The position numbers and the translations under genes are program-made. The notes under the pieces are model-generated. The model was not told the origin of the DNA. It worked only from the letters and a program-made list of their open reading frames with translations, and made no database searches. Positions 1 through 6,331 of a stretch of DNA of 7,902 nucleotides are shown here, piece after piece. Origin of the DNA: DAOMFM01 sp035429825 (lineage in GTDB: Bacteria > Acidobacteriota > Blastocatellia > UBA7656 > JADIYM01); the NCBI GenBank assembly GCA_044224215.1, contig JBGAKX010000179.1:1-7902 (forward strand), read 5' to 3'. Within the stretch, counting starts at the first letter, position 1. Every line of letters begins with the position of its first letter.

Positions 1-1197
1 GTGCGTGACCGCACCGACGCCGATCCGGTAGAAGCCTTCGACGAGCCGCGCCTTGTTCGCCGCCGCATCGTGCAGCAGCGCCATCGCGGCCGTCGTCATG
101 TAGTCGACGATGTCGGCGAGTCGCCACGTTCCTCCGGGCCACGGCGCGGGGAAGTTGACGCTTGCGTGCCGCGGGTCGTAGCCGCGTCCCGCACGCAACT
201 CGTCCGGCCGCACCTCGAGCGGTGTCGCGATCTTTGCCGACGCCGTCTCGGAAAGAACACGTATCCCGCCGTGGTAGTGCGAATACGCACGAGCCGGCGT
301 CCACCCGTCATAGATCGCGCTCGTCACCACGCCGCGCCGTCCCGAGGCCGTCAGCGCCCACGCCACGGACTCGCCGATCGCGTTCGCGCCCGCCACGAGC
401 TCGGGCGGGACGTTCGGCTCGATCGGATCGAGATACGGCGGCAGGAACAGCCGAGATCCGTACGCGCCCTGCTGATGGATGTCGTTCACGACGTGCGGGT
501 GCCAGACGTTGTGGACGCGATCCACCACGGCGCGCGTCTCGGCCTGCGTGAAGGCGTACCAGTCCCGGTTGTCGTCGTGACCTACATAATGATGATAGAG
601 CTCGACGGGATCGCTCCCCTCCCACGGCGTGCCGAGCGACGCGTCGTACCATGTCTTCACGATGTCGACGCCGTCCGGGTTGAGCGACGGAACGATGAGC
701 ACGACGCACCGGTCGAGCATTTCGAGCGTGGCGGGCGACGTGTCGGTCGCAAGCCGGTGCGCGATGACCGTCGACGAAAGCGTCGAGCCGACCTCGGTCG
801 AATGCACGCCGCACGTGATCAAGACGACGGCGACATCTTCGGCTACGAGCGCCTTCGCCTCGTTGTCGGTGGCGATCGTCCTCGGATCCGCGAGCCGCCG
901 CTGGACCTCCTTCAGACGGTCGAGCCTCGCAAGGTTCGCCGGCGACGAGATCGTCGCCAGCAGCATCGGACGGCCCAGCGTCGACGATCCGATCCGTTCG
1001 AGCCGGACCCGGTCGCTCGTCGCGGCGAGCCTTGTAAAGTACTCCGCAATCTGGGCATATGACGCGAGCTTGCGGTCCTCGCCCGGCGCGAATCCGAGCA
1101 CGTCGCGCGGTGCCGGAACGCCCGCGCGCGCCGCGACTGGCCCGGCCAGCACGAGCGCCACGGCGACGACGGCCGCAAGTCGAATATGGGTCAGCAT
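1..1197 (-). CDS. Exported M14-family zinc carboxypeptidase (3' end cut by window edge)
   Basis: 399 codons are present and the C-terminus lies beyond base 1. Residues 1-26 form a signal peptide: a short basic start, a run of Ala/Val/Leu, then an A-R-A type cleavage region, so the protein should be exported. M14 landmarks appear in order: H132-x-x-E135 (GVHSTE) as the first two zinc ligands, NPDG at 173-176, a GHDDNRDWY block at 206-214, H241 in NDIH as the likely third zinc ligand, and LSETAS near 315-320 with E317 as candidate general base. The family hydrolyses C-terminal residues from peptides; the substrate here is unknown. The ATG at 1197 directly follows the TAG of the upstream ligase gene, and a GAGGG Shine-Dalgarno (1206-1210) lies inside that gene at 8-nt spacing, so translation is probably coupled. 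Because it is exported, it is an unlikely direct substitute for cytosolic EgtC. Family assignment is strong; substrate is not known. Confidence 0.88.
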   Translation of the reverse strand, partial: MLTHIRLAAVVAVALVLAGPVAARAGVPAPRDVLGFAPGEDRKLASYAQIAEYFTRLAATSDRVRLERIGSSTLGRPMLLATISSPANLARLDRLKEVQRRLADPRTIATDNEAKALVAEDVAVVLITCGVHSTEVGSTLSSTVIAHRLATDTSPATLEMLDRCVVLIVPSLNPDGVDIVKTWYDASLGTPWEGSDPVELYHHYVGHDDNRDWYAFTQAETRAVVDRVHNVWHPHVVNDIHQQGAYGSRLFLPPYLDPIEPNVPPELVAGANAIGESVAWALTASGRRGVVTSAIYDGWTPARAYSHYHGGIRVLSETASAKIATPLEVRPDELRAGRGYDPRHASVNFPAPWPGGTWRLADIVDYMTTAAMALLHDAAANKARLVEGFYRIGVGAVTH

Positions 1198-2547
1198 CTA
1201 GGCGACCCTCATTCGGGCGACGAGTCTCGACATGTCGCGATCGAGCGGTCCTTCGAATTCGGCGACCAGCGCGTCGGCCGGGCTGATCCCGCGCTCGAGC
1301 ACGTACTCCTCGAGCGGCGCAAGGTACGCGCGCTCGCCCGGCGCGATCCGGTCGAGCCCCTCGCCTGCGAGCTGCACGAGCTGTCGGGCGATCTCGAGCA
1401 CCCGGACGCCGCCCGACGCGGCCGCAAGCGCGTCACGCGCAATCGCTGCCTGCAGCTTTCGGAAGCCTGCGCCGTCGAGCGCCGGCGCCAGCGCCACCGC
1501 CGCTTCGAGCGAGCGCTCGTCATAGACAAGCCCCTTCCAGAACGCGAGACACGAAAGAAGCGTCTCGGGTCCGCCGCCGTCGACGCTGCGCATCTCGACG
1601 TGCTGCTTCAGACGGGCCTCGGTGAAGATCGTGGTCAGGTGGTCCGTAAAGTCCTGAAAGATCGGAGCGACTCCGTTGTAGCCCGATCGCAGGAACTCCA
1701 CGAACGATTCGCCGGCCATGTCGATGTAACGGCCGTCGCGACGCACAAACAGCATCGGAACGCGCTCGACGTACTCCACGAATCGATCGATCGAGAACGC
1801 CGGATCGAGCGCCGCCGGGCTCACGCCCGAGCGGTCGCTGTCGGTGTGAAGCCACGCCGCGTACCTGCGCGACTTGTATCCCGAAAGACGTCCGGCTTCG
1901 AACGGCGAGTTTGCAAACATCGCCGCGACGATCGGTCCCAGGCGGTTCCCGACGACGAACTTGGCGCGAAGATCGACGTCGCCGTTGAAATCGATGTTCG
2001 CCTGAATCGCACAGGTCCGCGCCATCATGTCCCATCCCGCGCGGCCGCCCGTCGAGAAGTAGGGGCGCATGACCTCGTAGCGGCGTTTCGGGTACCACCG
2101 CTGCTCGGACGCGTTTCGAAGCGGGTCGAAGCCACTCGCGAGAAACACCACGTCGTGCTCGTCGGCCAGTTCGCGGAGCCGCGCGAGGAACCGTGCGACG
2201 TTGCGCTCCACGTCCGCGATCGCCGCTCGCTGCACGCCCGAGAACTCGATCTGCCCGCCCGGCTCGACGGTCAGCCATCCCCAGTCCATCGCGGCCTCGA
2301 TGATGCGGTCGTCTTCATAGACGGGCGTTGCGCCGTTAGCCTCAAAGCCGCGGAGCATCGCCTGCACCGTCTCGGGACCGATGCGTTCGAGCGTCGTCCG
2401 GTCGTAACCGAACAGCTCGAGCTCGGGACCGACGGCCCACGCGTCGCGCGGCTTTGCGCCGCTCGCGACGTGCGCCGCGAACAGCGCTCGGCTGTCGGGC
2501 CCGATCGGCGCGTCGGGCGAGGGACCCGTGGTCGTTTGCATCCGCAT
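1198..2547 (-). CDS. egtA: Plant-type glutamate-cysteine ligase (GCS2 family), EgtA-like
   Basis: 449 residues. The enzyme joins glutamate to cysteine with ATP to give gamma-glutamylcysteine. Recognisable GCS2 blocks are VGPELELFG (39-47, acidic metal-binding residues E42/E44), GGQIEFSG (97-104), RWYPKRRYEVM (150-160), DMMARTCAIQANIDF (173-187), then FANSPF, a GYKSRR segment, DxDRSG, RDGRYIDMAG and LKQHVEMRSVDGG. This order matches the plant/alphaproteobacterial GshA type, which is also the family of mycobacterial EgtA. The frame is open further upstream, but that would overlap most of the end of egtD. The ATG at 2547 (MRMQTTT) leaves an 11-bp gap after the egtD stop, and a second ATG at 2541 is possible. 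No clear Shine-Dalgarno precedes either, so translation may be coupled to egtD. The role in ergothioneine synthesis comes from context; a general glutathione-precursor ligase is the alternative. The symbol is therefore provisional. Confidence 0.85.
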   Translation of the reverse strand: MRMQTTTGPSPDAPIGPDSRALFAAHVASGAKPRDAWAVGPELELFGYDRTTLERIGPETVQAMLRGFEANGATPVYEDDRIIEAAMDWGWLTVEPGGQIEFSGVQRAAIADVERNVARFLARLRELADEHDVVFLASGFDPLRNASEQRWYPKRRYEVMRPYFSTGGRAGWDMMARTCAIQANIDFNGDVDLRAKFVVGNRLGPIVAAMFANSPFEAGRLSGYKSRRYAAWLHTDSDRSGVSPAALDPAFSIDRFVEYVERVPMLFVRRDGRYIDMAGESFVEFLRSGYNGVAPIFQDFTDHLTTIFTEARLKQHVEMRSVDGGGPETLLSCLAFWKGLVYDERSLEAAVALAPALDGAGFRKLQAAIARDALAAASGGVRVLEIARQLVQLAGEGLDRIAPGERAYLAPLEEYVLERGISPADALVAEFEGPLDRDMSRLVARMRVA

Positions 2548-2558
2548 AACCGGACGTT

Positions 2559-3557
2559 TCAGGAGCAGGCGACCAGCAGGCTGCTGCTGAACAGCCGGGC
2601 GCCGTCGTACCAGCTCTCGGCCAGCTCGAATCCCGCGCTCTCGGCGAGACGCGAAATGTCTTCGATGGAATACTTTCGCGAATCCTCGGTGTGGATCGTC
2701 TCGCCGGCGCCGAAGGCAATCGTGAGATCGAGCGCCGCCACGGCGACCTGCTGCGGGACAAGACTCTCGAGATGCATCCTCATGCAGCCGTCGGCTTCGT
2801 CCCACGTGGCGTGGTGTCTGAAGCGGGTGATGTCAAAATTCGCGCCGAGCTCGCGGTTGATCCGGACGAGCAGATTCAGGTTGAACGCCGCGGTCACGCC
2901 GAGCGGATCGTCGTAGGCTGCCTCGAGCGTCGCGCGGTCCTTCCTGAGGTCCGCGCCAAGCAGCACGGCATCGCCTGGACTGAGCGCATCGCGCAGCGCA
3001 CGCAGGAACCGGATCGCCGACGCCTCGTCGAGATTCCCGATGTTCGAGCCGAGAAACAGCGCCAGGCGCCGGTCTCCGTGGCGCGTCTCGCTGTCCGAGA
3101 TTGCTTCGAGCGCGCCCATGTAATCGCTCGCGTACGCGGTGATGCCGAGCGACGGGTAGCGGTCGAGCAGCGCTGCCGATGCTCGCTCGAGCGCAGCCGT
3201 CGAGATGTCGACCATCGTGTAGTGCAGCGTCGCCTGGCGGGCGAACAGCGCGTCGACAAGCAGCCGCGTCTTCTCGGCGTTGCCGCTGCCGAGCTCGATC
3301 AACTCGACGGTTCCGTCAAACCGCGCGGCAATGTCGGGCGAAAACCGTTCGAGAATCTCGCGCTCGGCGCGTGTCAGGTAGTACTCGGGCAACAGACAGA
3401 TCGCCTCGAAGAGCGTCGACCCGAGGTCGTCGTAGAAGTACTTTGGCGAAAGCCATTTCCGGGCCGCCGTCAGCCCCGCTCGAACGTCGTCGGCGAACGT
3501 CGCGGGCGCGGTATGCGGCGACAAGCTGCGCAGATCCAGACGGTTCCCGGCAATCAT
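2559..3557 (-). CDS. egtD: L-histidine N-alpha-methyltransferase EgtD
   Basis: 332 residues, close to the roughly 320 of mycobacterial EgtD. It transfers three methyl groups from S-adenosylmethionine to the alpha-amino group of histidine, giving hercynine, the first committed step of ergothioneine synthesis. The N-terminal signature KYFYDDLGSTLFE...LPEYYLTRAE (39-65) is typical. The SAM-binding loop is ELGSGNAEKTR (88-98). SNIGN (171-175) carries the Asn that binds the histidine alpha-amino group in the mycobacterial enzyme, and TEDSRKY (290-296) supplies the Glu/Ser pair (E291, S293) expected to contact the imidazole. Y60 and Y215 fall where active-site tyrosines are expected. These equivalences are by eye from memory of the family. 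An open frame extends to 3710, but the ATG at 3557 (MIAGNRLDL) gives the family-like N-terminus; only a weak purine-rich stretch precedes it. It is divergent to egtB and followed after 11 bp by the ligase gene. Confidence 0.95.
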   Translation of the reverse strand: MIAGNRLDLRSLSPHTAPATFADDVRAGLTAARKWLSPKYFYDDLGSTLFEAICLLPEYYLTRAEREILERFSPDIAARFDGTVELIELGSGNAEKTRLLVDALFARQATLHYTMVDISTAALERASAALLDRYPSLGITAYASDYMGALEAISDSETRHGDRRLALFLGSNIGNLDEASAIRFLRALRDALSPGDAVLLGADLRKDRATLEAAYDDPLGVTAAFNLNLLVRINRELGANFDITRFRHHATWDEADGCMRMHLESLVPQQVAVAALDLTIAFGAGETIHTEDSRKYSIEDISRLAESAGFELAESWYDGARLFSSSLLVACS

Positions 3558-3587
3558 AGGTGTCTCGCGGCTCTGAGAGGAGAACGC

Positions 3588-3611
3588 GCGGCCGCCCAAC
3601 CGCCCGGCCGC
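3588..3611 (-). promoter_or_regulatory. GC-rich inverted repeat in the egtD leader
   Basis: GCGGCCG (3588-3594) and CGGCCGC (3605-3611) are perfect 7-bp reverse complements around a 10-nt loop. In RNA transcribed leftward this would be an all-G/C hairpin about 30 nt upstream of the egtD ATG. No U-tract follows, so it is not a classical terminator. In such GC-rich DNA it could be chance. Confidence 0.3.
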
Positions 3612-3712
3612 CGAAGTCCGTCTATCATACTTCACAGTGCGCGGCCCGACGAATCGAACGCGCCGGGCCCGGGCGACACGAGTGGTATCATTCGTCCGCT
3701 CGGCGTTCAAAC

Positions 3713-3718
3713 GGGAGG
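3713..3718 (+). promoter_or_regulatory. Ribosome binding site of egtB
   Basis: GGGAGG lies 10 nt before the ATG at 3729 and 7 nt before an in-frame TTG at 3726. The spacing slightly favours TTG, which would add only one residue to the protein. ATG is kept as the conventional choice. Confidence 0.6.
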
Positions 3719-3728
3719 CTACCGATTG

Positions 3729-4991
3729 ATGACTGCGAGAGTGGGATCGCAGAACCTAGTTCGACTGTTCGAACACGCGCGACGCGACACGTTCCAGCTG
3801 TTTTCACTGGTGCCGGACGAACGCGATCTGAGGCTGCCGCCGGCGCCGGGTTTTCGCCCGATCATGTGGCATCGCGGCCACATCGCGGCGTACGAGGCGT
3901 ACTGGCTGCTGCAGAAGGCCAAGGGCGAACCCTCGCGAAACCCGAGGTTCGACGCGATCTTCGATCCGATCCACACGCCGCGGGAGGACGCGAGCAACCT
4001 GCCGCCGCTCGACGAGATCGATGCATACATCGACGACACGCGGCGCGCGGTGCTCGAATTCCTCGAACAGACCGGCGAGGACGATTCAGACCTGTTCCAG
4101 CTGGTGCTGCAGCACGAGCTGCAACACCAGGAGACGCTGCTCTACCTGCTGCATCTGCTCGATCCGTCGGCAAAGCAACGCCCTTCCGGTACTTCGGACC
4201 TTACACGTCCGGCTACCGGCGCCGAACGGGGAACCGTCACGGTGGAAGGCGGATCGTTCCGCATGGGCGCGGCGGGGCCTGCGTTCTCGTACGACAACGA
4301 ACGCCCGGTGCTGGCGGTCGAGCTGCCGACCTTCCGGATCGACCGGCTGCCGGTCACGAACGCGGAGTTCGCCGGGTTTGTCGAAGGCGGCGGCTACGCC
4401 ATTCCCGAGCTGTGGTCCGAAGGTGGGTTTGCATGGGTCGAGTCGAATGCGATCCGCCATCCGCATTCGTGGCTCCCTGGTCGTTCGTGGTCGGTTCGGG
4501 GGCTGTTCGAGACACGGCCGCTCGACCCCGACGAGCCGGTGTGGGGCGTCAGCTGGTTCGAGGCGGACGCGTACGCGCGGTGGGCGGGCCGCCGGTTGCC
4601 CACCGAGTGGGAGTGGGAGTACGCGTCGCGCGGACCGCTCAGTTATGAGTTTGCGTGGGGCGGCGAACCGCCGACGGCGGAGCGCGGCAACTTTGATAAC
4701 CCGCTCGGCGGACCGACGCCTGCGGGCGCGTTTTCGGATGGGGCGAGCCCGTCGGGATGTCTCGACATGACCGGCAACGTGTGGGAGTGGACGTCCACGC
4801 CGTTTGCGGGCTACCCAGGGTTCGTTGCCGATCCGTATCCGGAGTATTCGGAACTGTGGTTCGACGGCGACCACCGGGTGGCGCGCGGCGGATCGTGGGC
4901 GACGCGATCGCCGATCCTGCGGGCGTCGTTCCGGAACTTCTTCCGCCGGCCGTTCCGTATCGGGTTCATCGGATTCAGATGTGCGGATTAG
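3729..4991 (+). CDS. egtB: Ergothioneine sulfoxide synthase EgtB
   Basis: 420 residues, a usual EgtB length. EgtB is a non-haem iron enzyme that uses O2 to join hercynine to a thiol donor (gamma-glutamylcysteine or cysteine) and form a sulfoxide. The N-terminal DinB-like domain (about 1-145) has the iron triad: H51 in WHRGHIAAYE, and H129/H133 in HELQHQE, the H-x3-H-x-E motif. The C-terminal formylglycine-generating-enzyme-like domain (about 168-420) includes EGGSFRMG, YDNERP, FRIDRLPVTNAEF, WFEADAYARWAGRRLPTEWEWEYA (276-299), GNVWEWTSTPFAGYPGF (349-365), RGGSWATR and GFRCAD at the end. The mycobacterial enzyme is recalled to have Asp and Arg for gamma-glutamylcysteine near the C-terminus in an N-W-D-x-P-x-R block. 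The equivalent here reads RNFFRRPFR (402-410), so the donor may differ. It stands alone rightward, divergent from egtD, and converges on lpxB across a repeat element. Confidence 0.93.
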   Translation: MTARVGSQNLVRLFEHARRDTFQLFSLVPDERDLRLPPAPGFRPIMWHRGHIAAYEAYWLLQKAKGEPSRNPRFDAIFDPIHTPREDASNLPPLDEIDAYIDDTRRAVLEFLEQTGEDDSDLFQLVLQHELQHQETLLYLLHLLDPSAKQRPSGTSDLTRPATGAERGTVTVEGGSFRMGAAGPAFSYDNERPVLAVELPTFRIDRLPVTNAEFAGFVEGGGYAIPELWSEGGFAWVESNAIRHPHSWLPGRSWSVRGLFETRPLDPDEPVWGVSWFEADAYARWAGRRLPTEWEWEYASRGPLSYEFAWGGEPPTAERGNFDNPLGGPTPAGAFSDGASPSGCLDMTGNVWEWTSTPFAGYPGFVADPYPEYSELWFDGDHRVARGGSWATRSPILRASFRNFFRRPFRIGFIGFRCAD

Positions 4992-5017
4992 CCGCAAAAA
5001 CAAGAAGACTAGCCGCA
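4989..5017 (+). repeat. 8-bp direct repeat TAGCCGCA at the egtB stop codon
   Basis: TAGCCGCA occurs at 4989-4996, where its TAG is the egtB stop codon, and again at 5010-5017, overlapping the start of the left arm of the inverted repeat. The 13 nt between are A-rich. It could be a fragment of the same repeat family or chance. Confidence 0.35.
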
Positions 5018-5176
5018 GATGAACGCAAATAAACACAAATCAGAGCTTTGCGTTGACTTCACTCAACGGCGGTCGGGCACAACGCAAATGAACACAAATC
5101 AGAATTTAGATCTGACTTCACTCAACGGCGGCCGGGCACAACCCAGAATTTGCGTATATTTGCGTTAATCTGCGGC
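5012..5176. repeat. AT-rich intergenic repeat element with 29-bp terminal inverted repeats
   Basis: The left arm (5012-5040) begins GCCGCAGATGAACGCAAAT. The reverse complement of the right arm (5148-5176) begins GCCGCAGATTAACGCAAAT. The arms match at 26 of 29 positions and enclose 107 nt. The composition is much richer in A and T than the flanking genes. The element fills the space between the convergent egtB and lpxB genes, and its last 12 bp overlap the lpxB 3' end. There is room for no protein. The layout resembles a small non-autonomous repeat (REP- or MITE-like), and folding of the arms could stop transcription from both sides. Similar 'CCGCAGAT-AACGCA' intergenic repeats are familiar from several bacterial phyla, from memory only. 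Mobility and function are inferred. Confidence 0.8.
5022..5139. repeat. Two abutting 59-bp direct repeats
   Basis: Copy 1 (5022-5080) and copy 2 (5081-5139) abut exactly and match at 51 of 59 positions. Most differences cluster in a central stretch at unit positions 24-32. A 19-bp core, TGACTTCACTCAACGGCGG, is identical in both (5054-5072 and 5113-5131). Copy 1 can form a CGTTGA/TCAACG hairpin with a 6-nt loop (5051-5068); in copy 2 the stem is reduced to TGA/TCA. The first 19 bp of each unit repeats sequence of the terminal arms, so the structure is nested. Confidence 0.85.
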
Positions 5177-6301
5177 AAGAATTCTTAGAACCGCATCGGC
5201 AGCACGGCGTGACGCGTCGCCGCCTTTGTCGAGCTTGGCGCGGATCTCGGCAAGCTCGGACCGCATCGTCGCAAGACGGTCGGGGTGCTCGAGGTACGCG
5301 AGCACTTCGGCCGCGATCCTCTCCGGAGTGCAGTCCTTCTGGATCAACTCCGGAGCGATCCGCTTGCCCGCGATGAGATTGACCATGCCGAACGTGTCGA
5401 TCTTGATCAGCGGCTTGTGCAGCGCATAGTTCAGACCCGACACACGATAGATGACGACGAGCGGCGTCCCGAGCAGCGCCGTCTCGAGCGTCGCCGTGCC
5501 GCTCGCGACGACCGCGAAATCGGCATGGCCCACCGCCGAATACGTGTCGCCTTCGACGAGAGCGACACTCTCTGCGACCGGTTCGACGAGCGCCGCGACC
5601 TGCGCTCGATCGACGGTCGACGCGAGCGGCAGCACGAACTGCAGCCCCGGTCGCTCGACACGCAGCTGCTCGATCGCGCCGACGATCACGGGCAGGTTGT
5701 ATGCGATCTCCTTGCGACGGCTTCCGGGCAGGACCGCGAGCAGTTCACGCGCCGGGTCGAGCCCGTGCGCGGCACAGAAGCTCTCGCGCGAGCCGCGCGG
5801 CGCCACTTCGCCGGCGAGCGGATTGCCGACGAATTCGGCGTCCACGCCGTGGCGCGCGTAGAACGCCTCTTCGAACGGGAAGATCACCAGCATTCGCTCG
5901 ACGTCGCGCCGGATCCGGTTGACCCGCCCCTCGCGCCACGCCCACACCTGCGGGCTGATGTAGTAGATGACGCGAAGCCCTGCCGCATGCAGCTTCGTCG
6001 CAAGCCTGAGGTTGAATTCGGGCCAGTCGACGAGAATGACGGCATCGGGCCTGCGCTCGACCGCCGCGGTTCGCAGCGTGTTGAAGGCGTTCAACAGCCG
6101 TCGAAACCCGCGGACGACCTCGGGAACCCCGATGATCGCGACGTCGCGCGCGTGCACGAGCAGGTCCGCGCCGCGTGCCGCCATCTCGTCGCCGCCGGAT
6201 CCAAAGACCTCGAGATCCGCGACGCGCTCGCGAAGCGCATCGACGAGATGCGCGGCGTGCCGGTCGCCCGACGCCTCGCCCGCGACGATCATCAGCTTCA
6301 C
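5165..6301 (-). CDS. lpxB: Lipid-A-disaccharide synthase LpxB
   Basis: 378 residues, normal for LpxB. This peripheral inner-membrane GT-B glycosyltransferase (family GT19) joins UDP-2,3-diacylglucosamine to lipid X, making the lipid A disaccharide of LPS. Visible landmarks are GEASGD (8-13), DWPEFNLRLA (92-101) with the conserved Asp92, YYISPQVWAW (113-122), FVGNPL (157-162), LPGSRRKEI (191-199), the nucleotide-binding VASGTATLETALLGTP (265-280), and MVNLIAGKRIAPELIQ near the C-terminus. The start is a GTG at 6301, supported by an AGGAG Shine-Dalgarno (6307-6311) at 5-nt spacing. It lies 30 bp after the bamD-like gene, likely in one operon, so two outer-membrane biogenesis functions are adjacent. 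Its final codons Ala-Ala-Asp-stop come from the right arm of the intergenic repeat, which suggests the natural end of the gene was altered. Confidence 0.96.
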   Translation of the reverse strand: MKLMIVAGEASGDRHAAHLVDALRERVADLEVFGSGGDEMAARGADLLVHARDVAIIGVPEVVRGFRRLLNAFNTLRTAAVERRPDAVILVDWPEFNLRLATKLHAAGLRVIYYISPQVWAWREGRVNRIRRDVERMLVIFPFEEAFYARHGVDAEFVGNPLAGEVAPRGSRESFCAAHGLDPARELLAVLPGSRRKEIAYNLPVIVGAIEQLRVERPGLQFVLPLASTVDRAQVAALVEPVAESVALVEGDTYSAVGHADFAVVASGTATLETALLGTPLVVIYRVSGLNYALHKPLIKIDTFGMVNLIAGKRIAPELIQKDCTPERIAAEVLAYLEHPDRLATMRSELAEIRAKLDKGGDASRRAADAVLRILAAD

Positions 6302-6306
6302 CGAGT

Positions 6307-6311
6307 CTCCT
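6307..6311 (-). promoter_or_regulatory. Ribosome binding site of lpxB
   Basis: AGGAG on the minus strand lies 5 nt before GTG at 6301. It fixes the GTG start and rules out the internal ATG three codons later as the more likely choice. Confidence 0.7.
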
Positions 6312-6331
6312 CGCGGGCGCCGGCGCCTGTG

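Larger units (their letters stand above)
3558..3728. promoter_or_regulatory. Divergent intergenic region between egtD and egtB
   Basis: This 171-bp gap must hold the start signals of both the leftward egtD operon and rightward egtB. A possible minus-strand -10 box TATGAT (3629-3624) lies about 67 nt before the egtD ATG, without a convincing -35 hexamer. On the plus strand a TATCAT (3686-3691) precedes egtB, also without a good -35. A GC-only inverted repeat (3588-3594 with 3605-3611) falls in the expected egtD leader, and a 10-bp palindrome CCGGGCCCGG sits at 3663-3672. The promoter boxes are tentative; the divergent arrangement is directly visible. Confidence 0.45.

Noticed and set aside
2548..2805. 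N-terminal extension of the glutamate-cysteine ligase frame
   Set aside because: It would overlap egtD by about 250 bp and adds an Arg-rich stretch with no family similarity; the ATG at 2547 gives a normal length.
1..2916. Long plus-strand open frames (1-1062 and 1186-2916) opposite the leftward genes
   Set aside because: Their translations are rich in Arg, Ala and Pro and show no domain. The minus strand carries clear enzyme motifs in the same region, so these are antisense shadows of GC-rich codon use.
3663..3672. 10-bp palindrome CCGGGCCCGG as an operator
   Set aside because: A palindrome of only G and C is expected by chance in this composition and nothing else supports it as a binding site.
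3558..3710. N-terminal extension of EgtD to 3710
   Set aside because: It consumes nearly all of the divergent promoter region and adds low-complexity residues absent from the family.
5012..5176. CRISPR array
   Set aside because: There are only two units, they abut without a spacer, and they are flanked by inverted arms; no cas genes are present.
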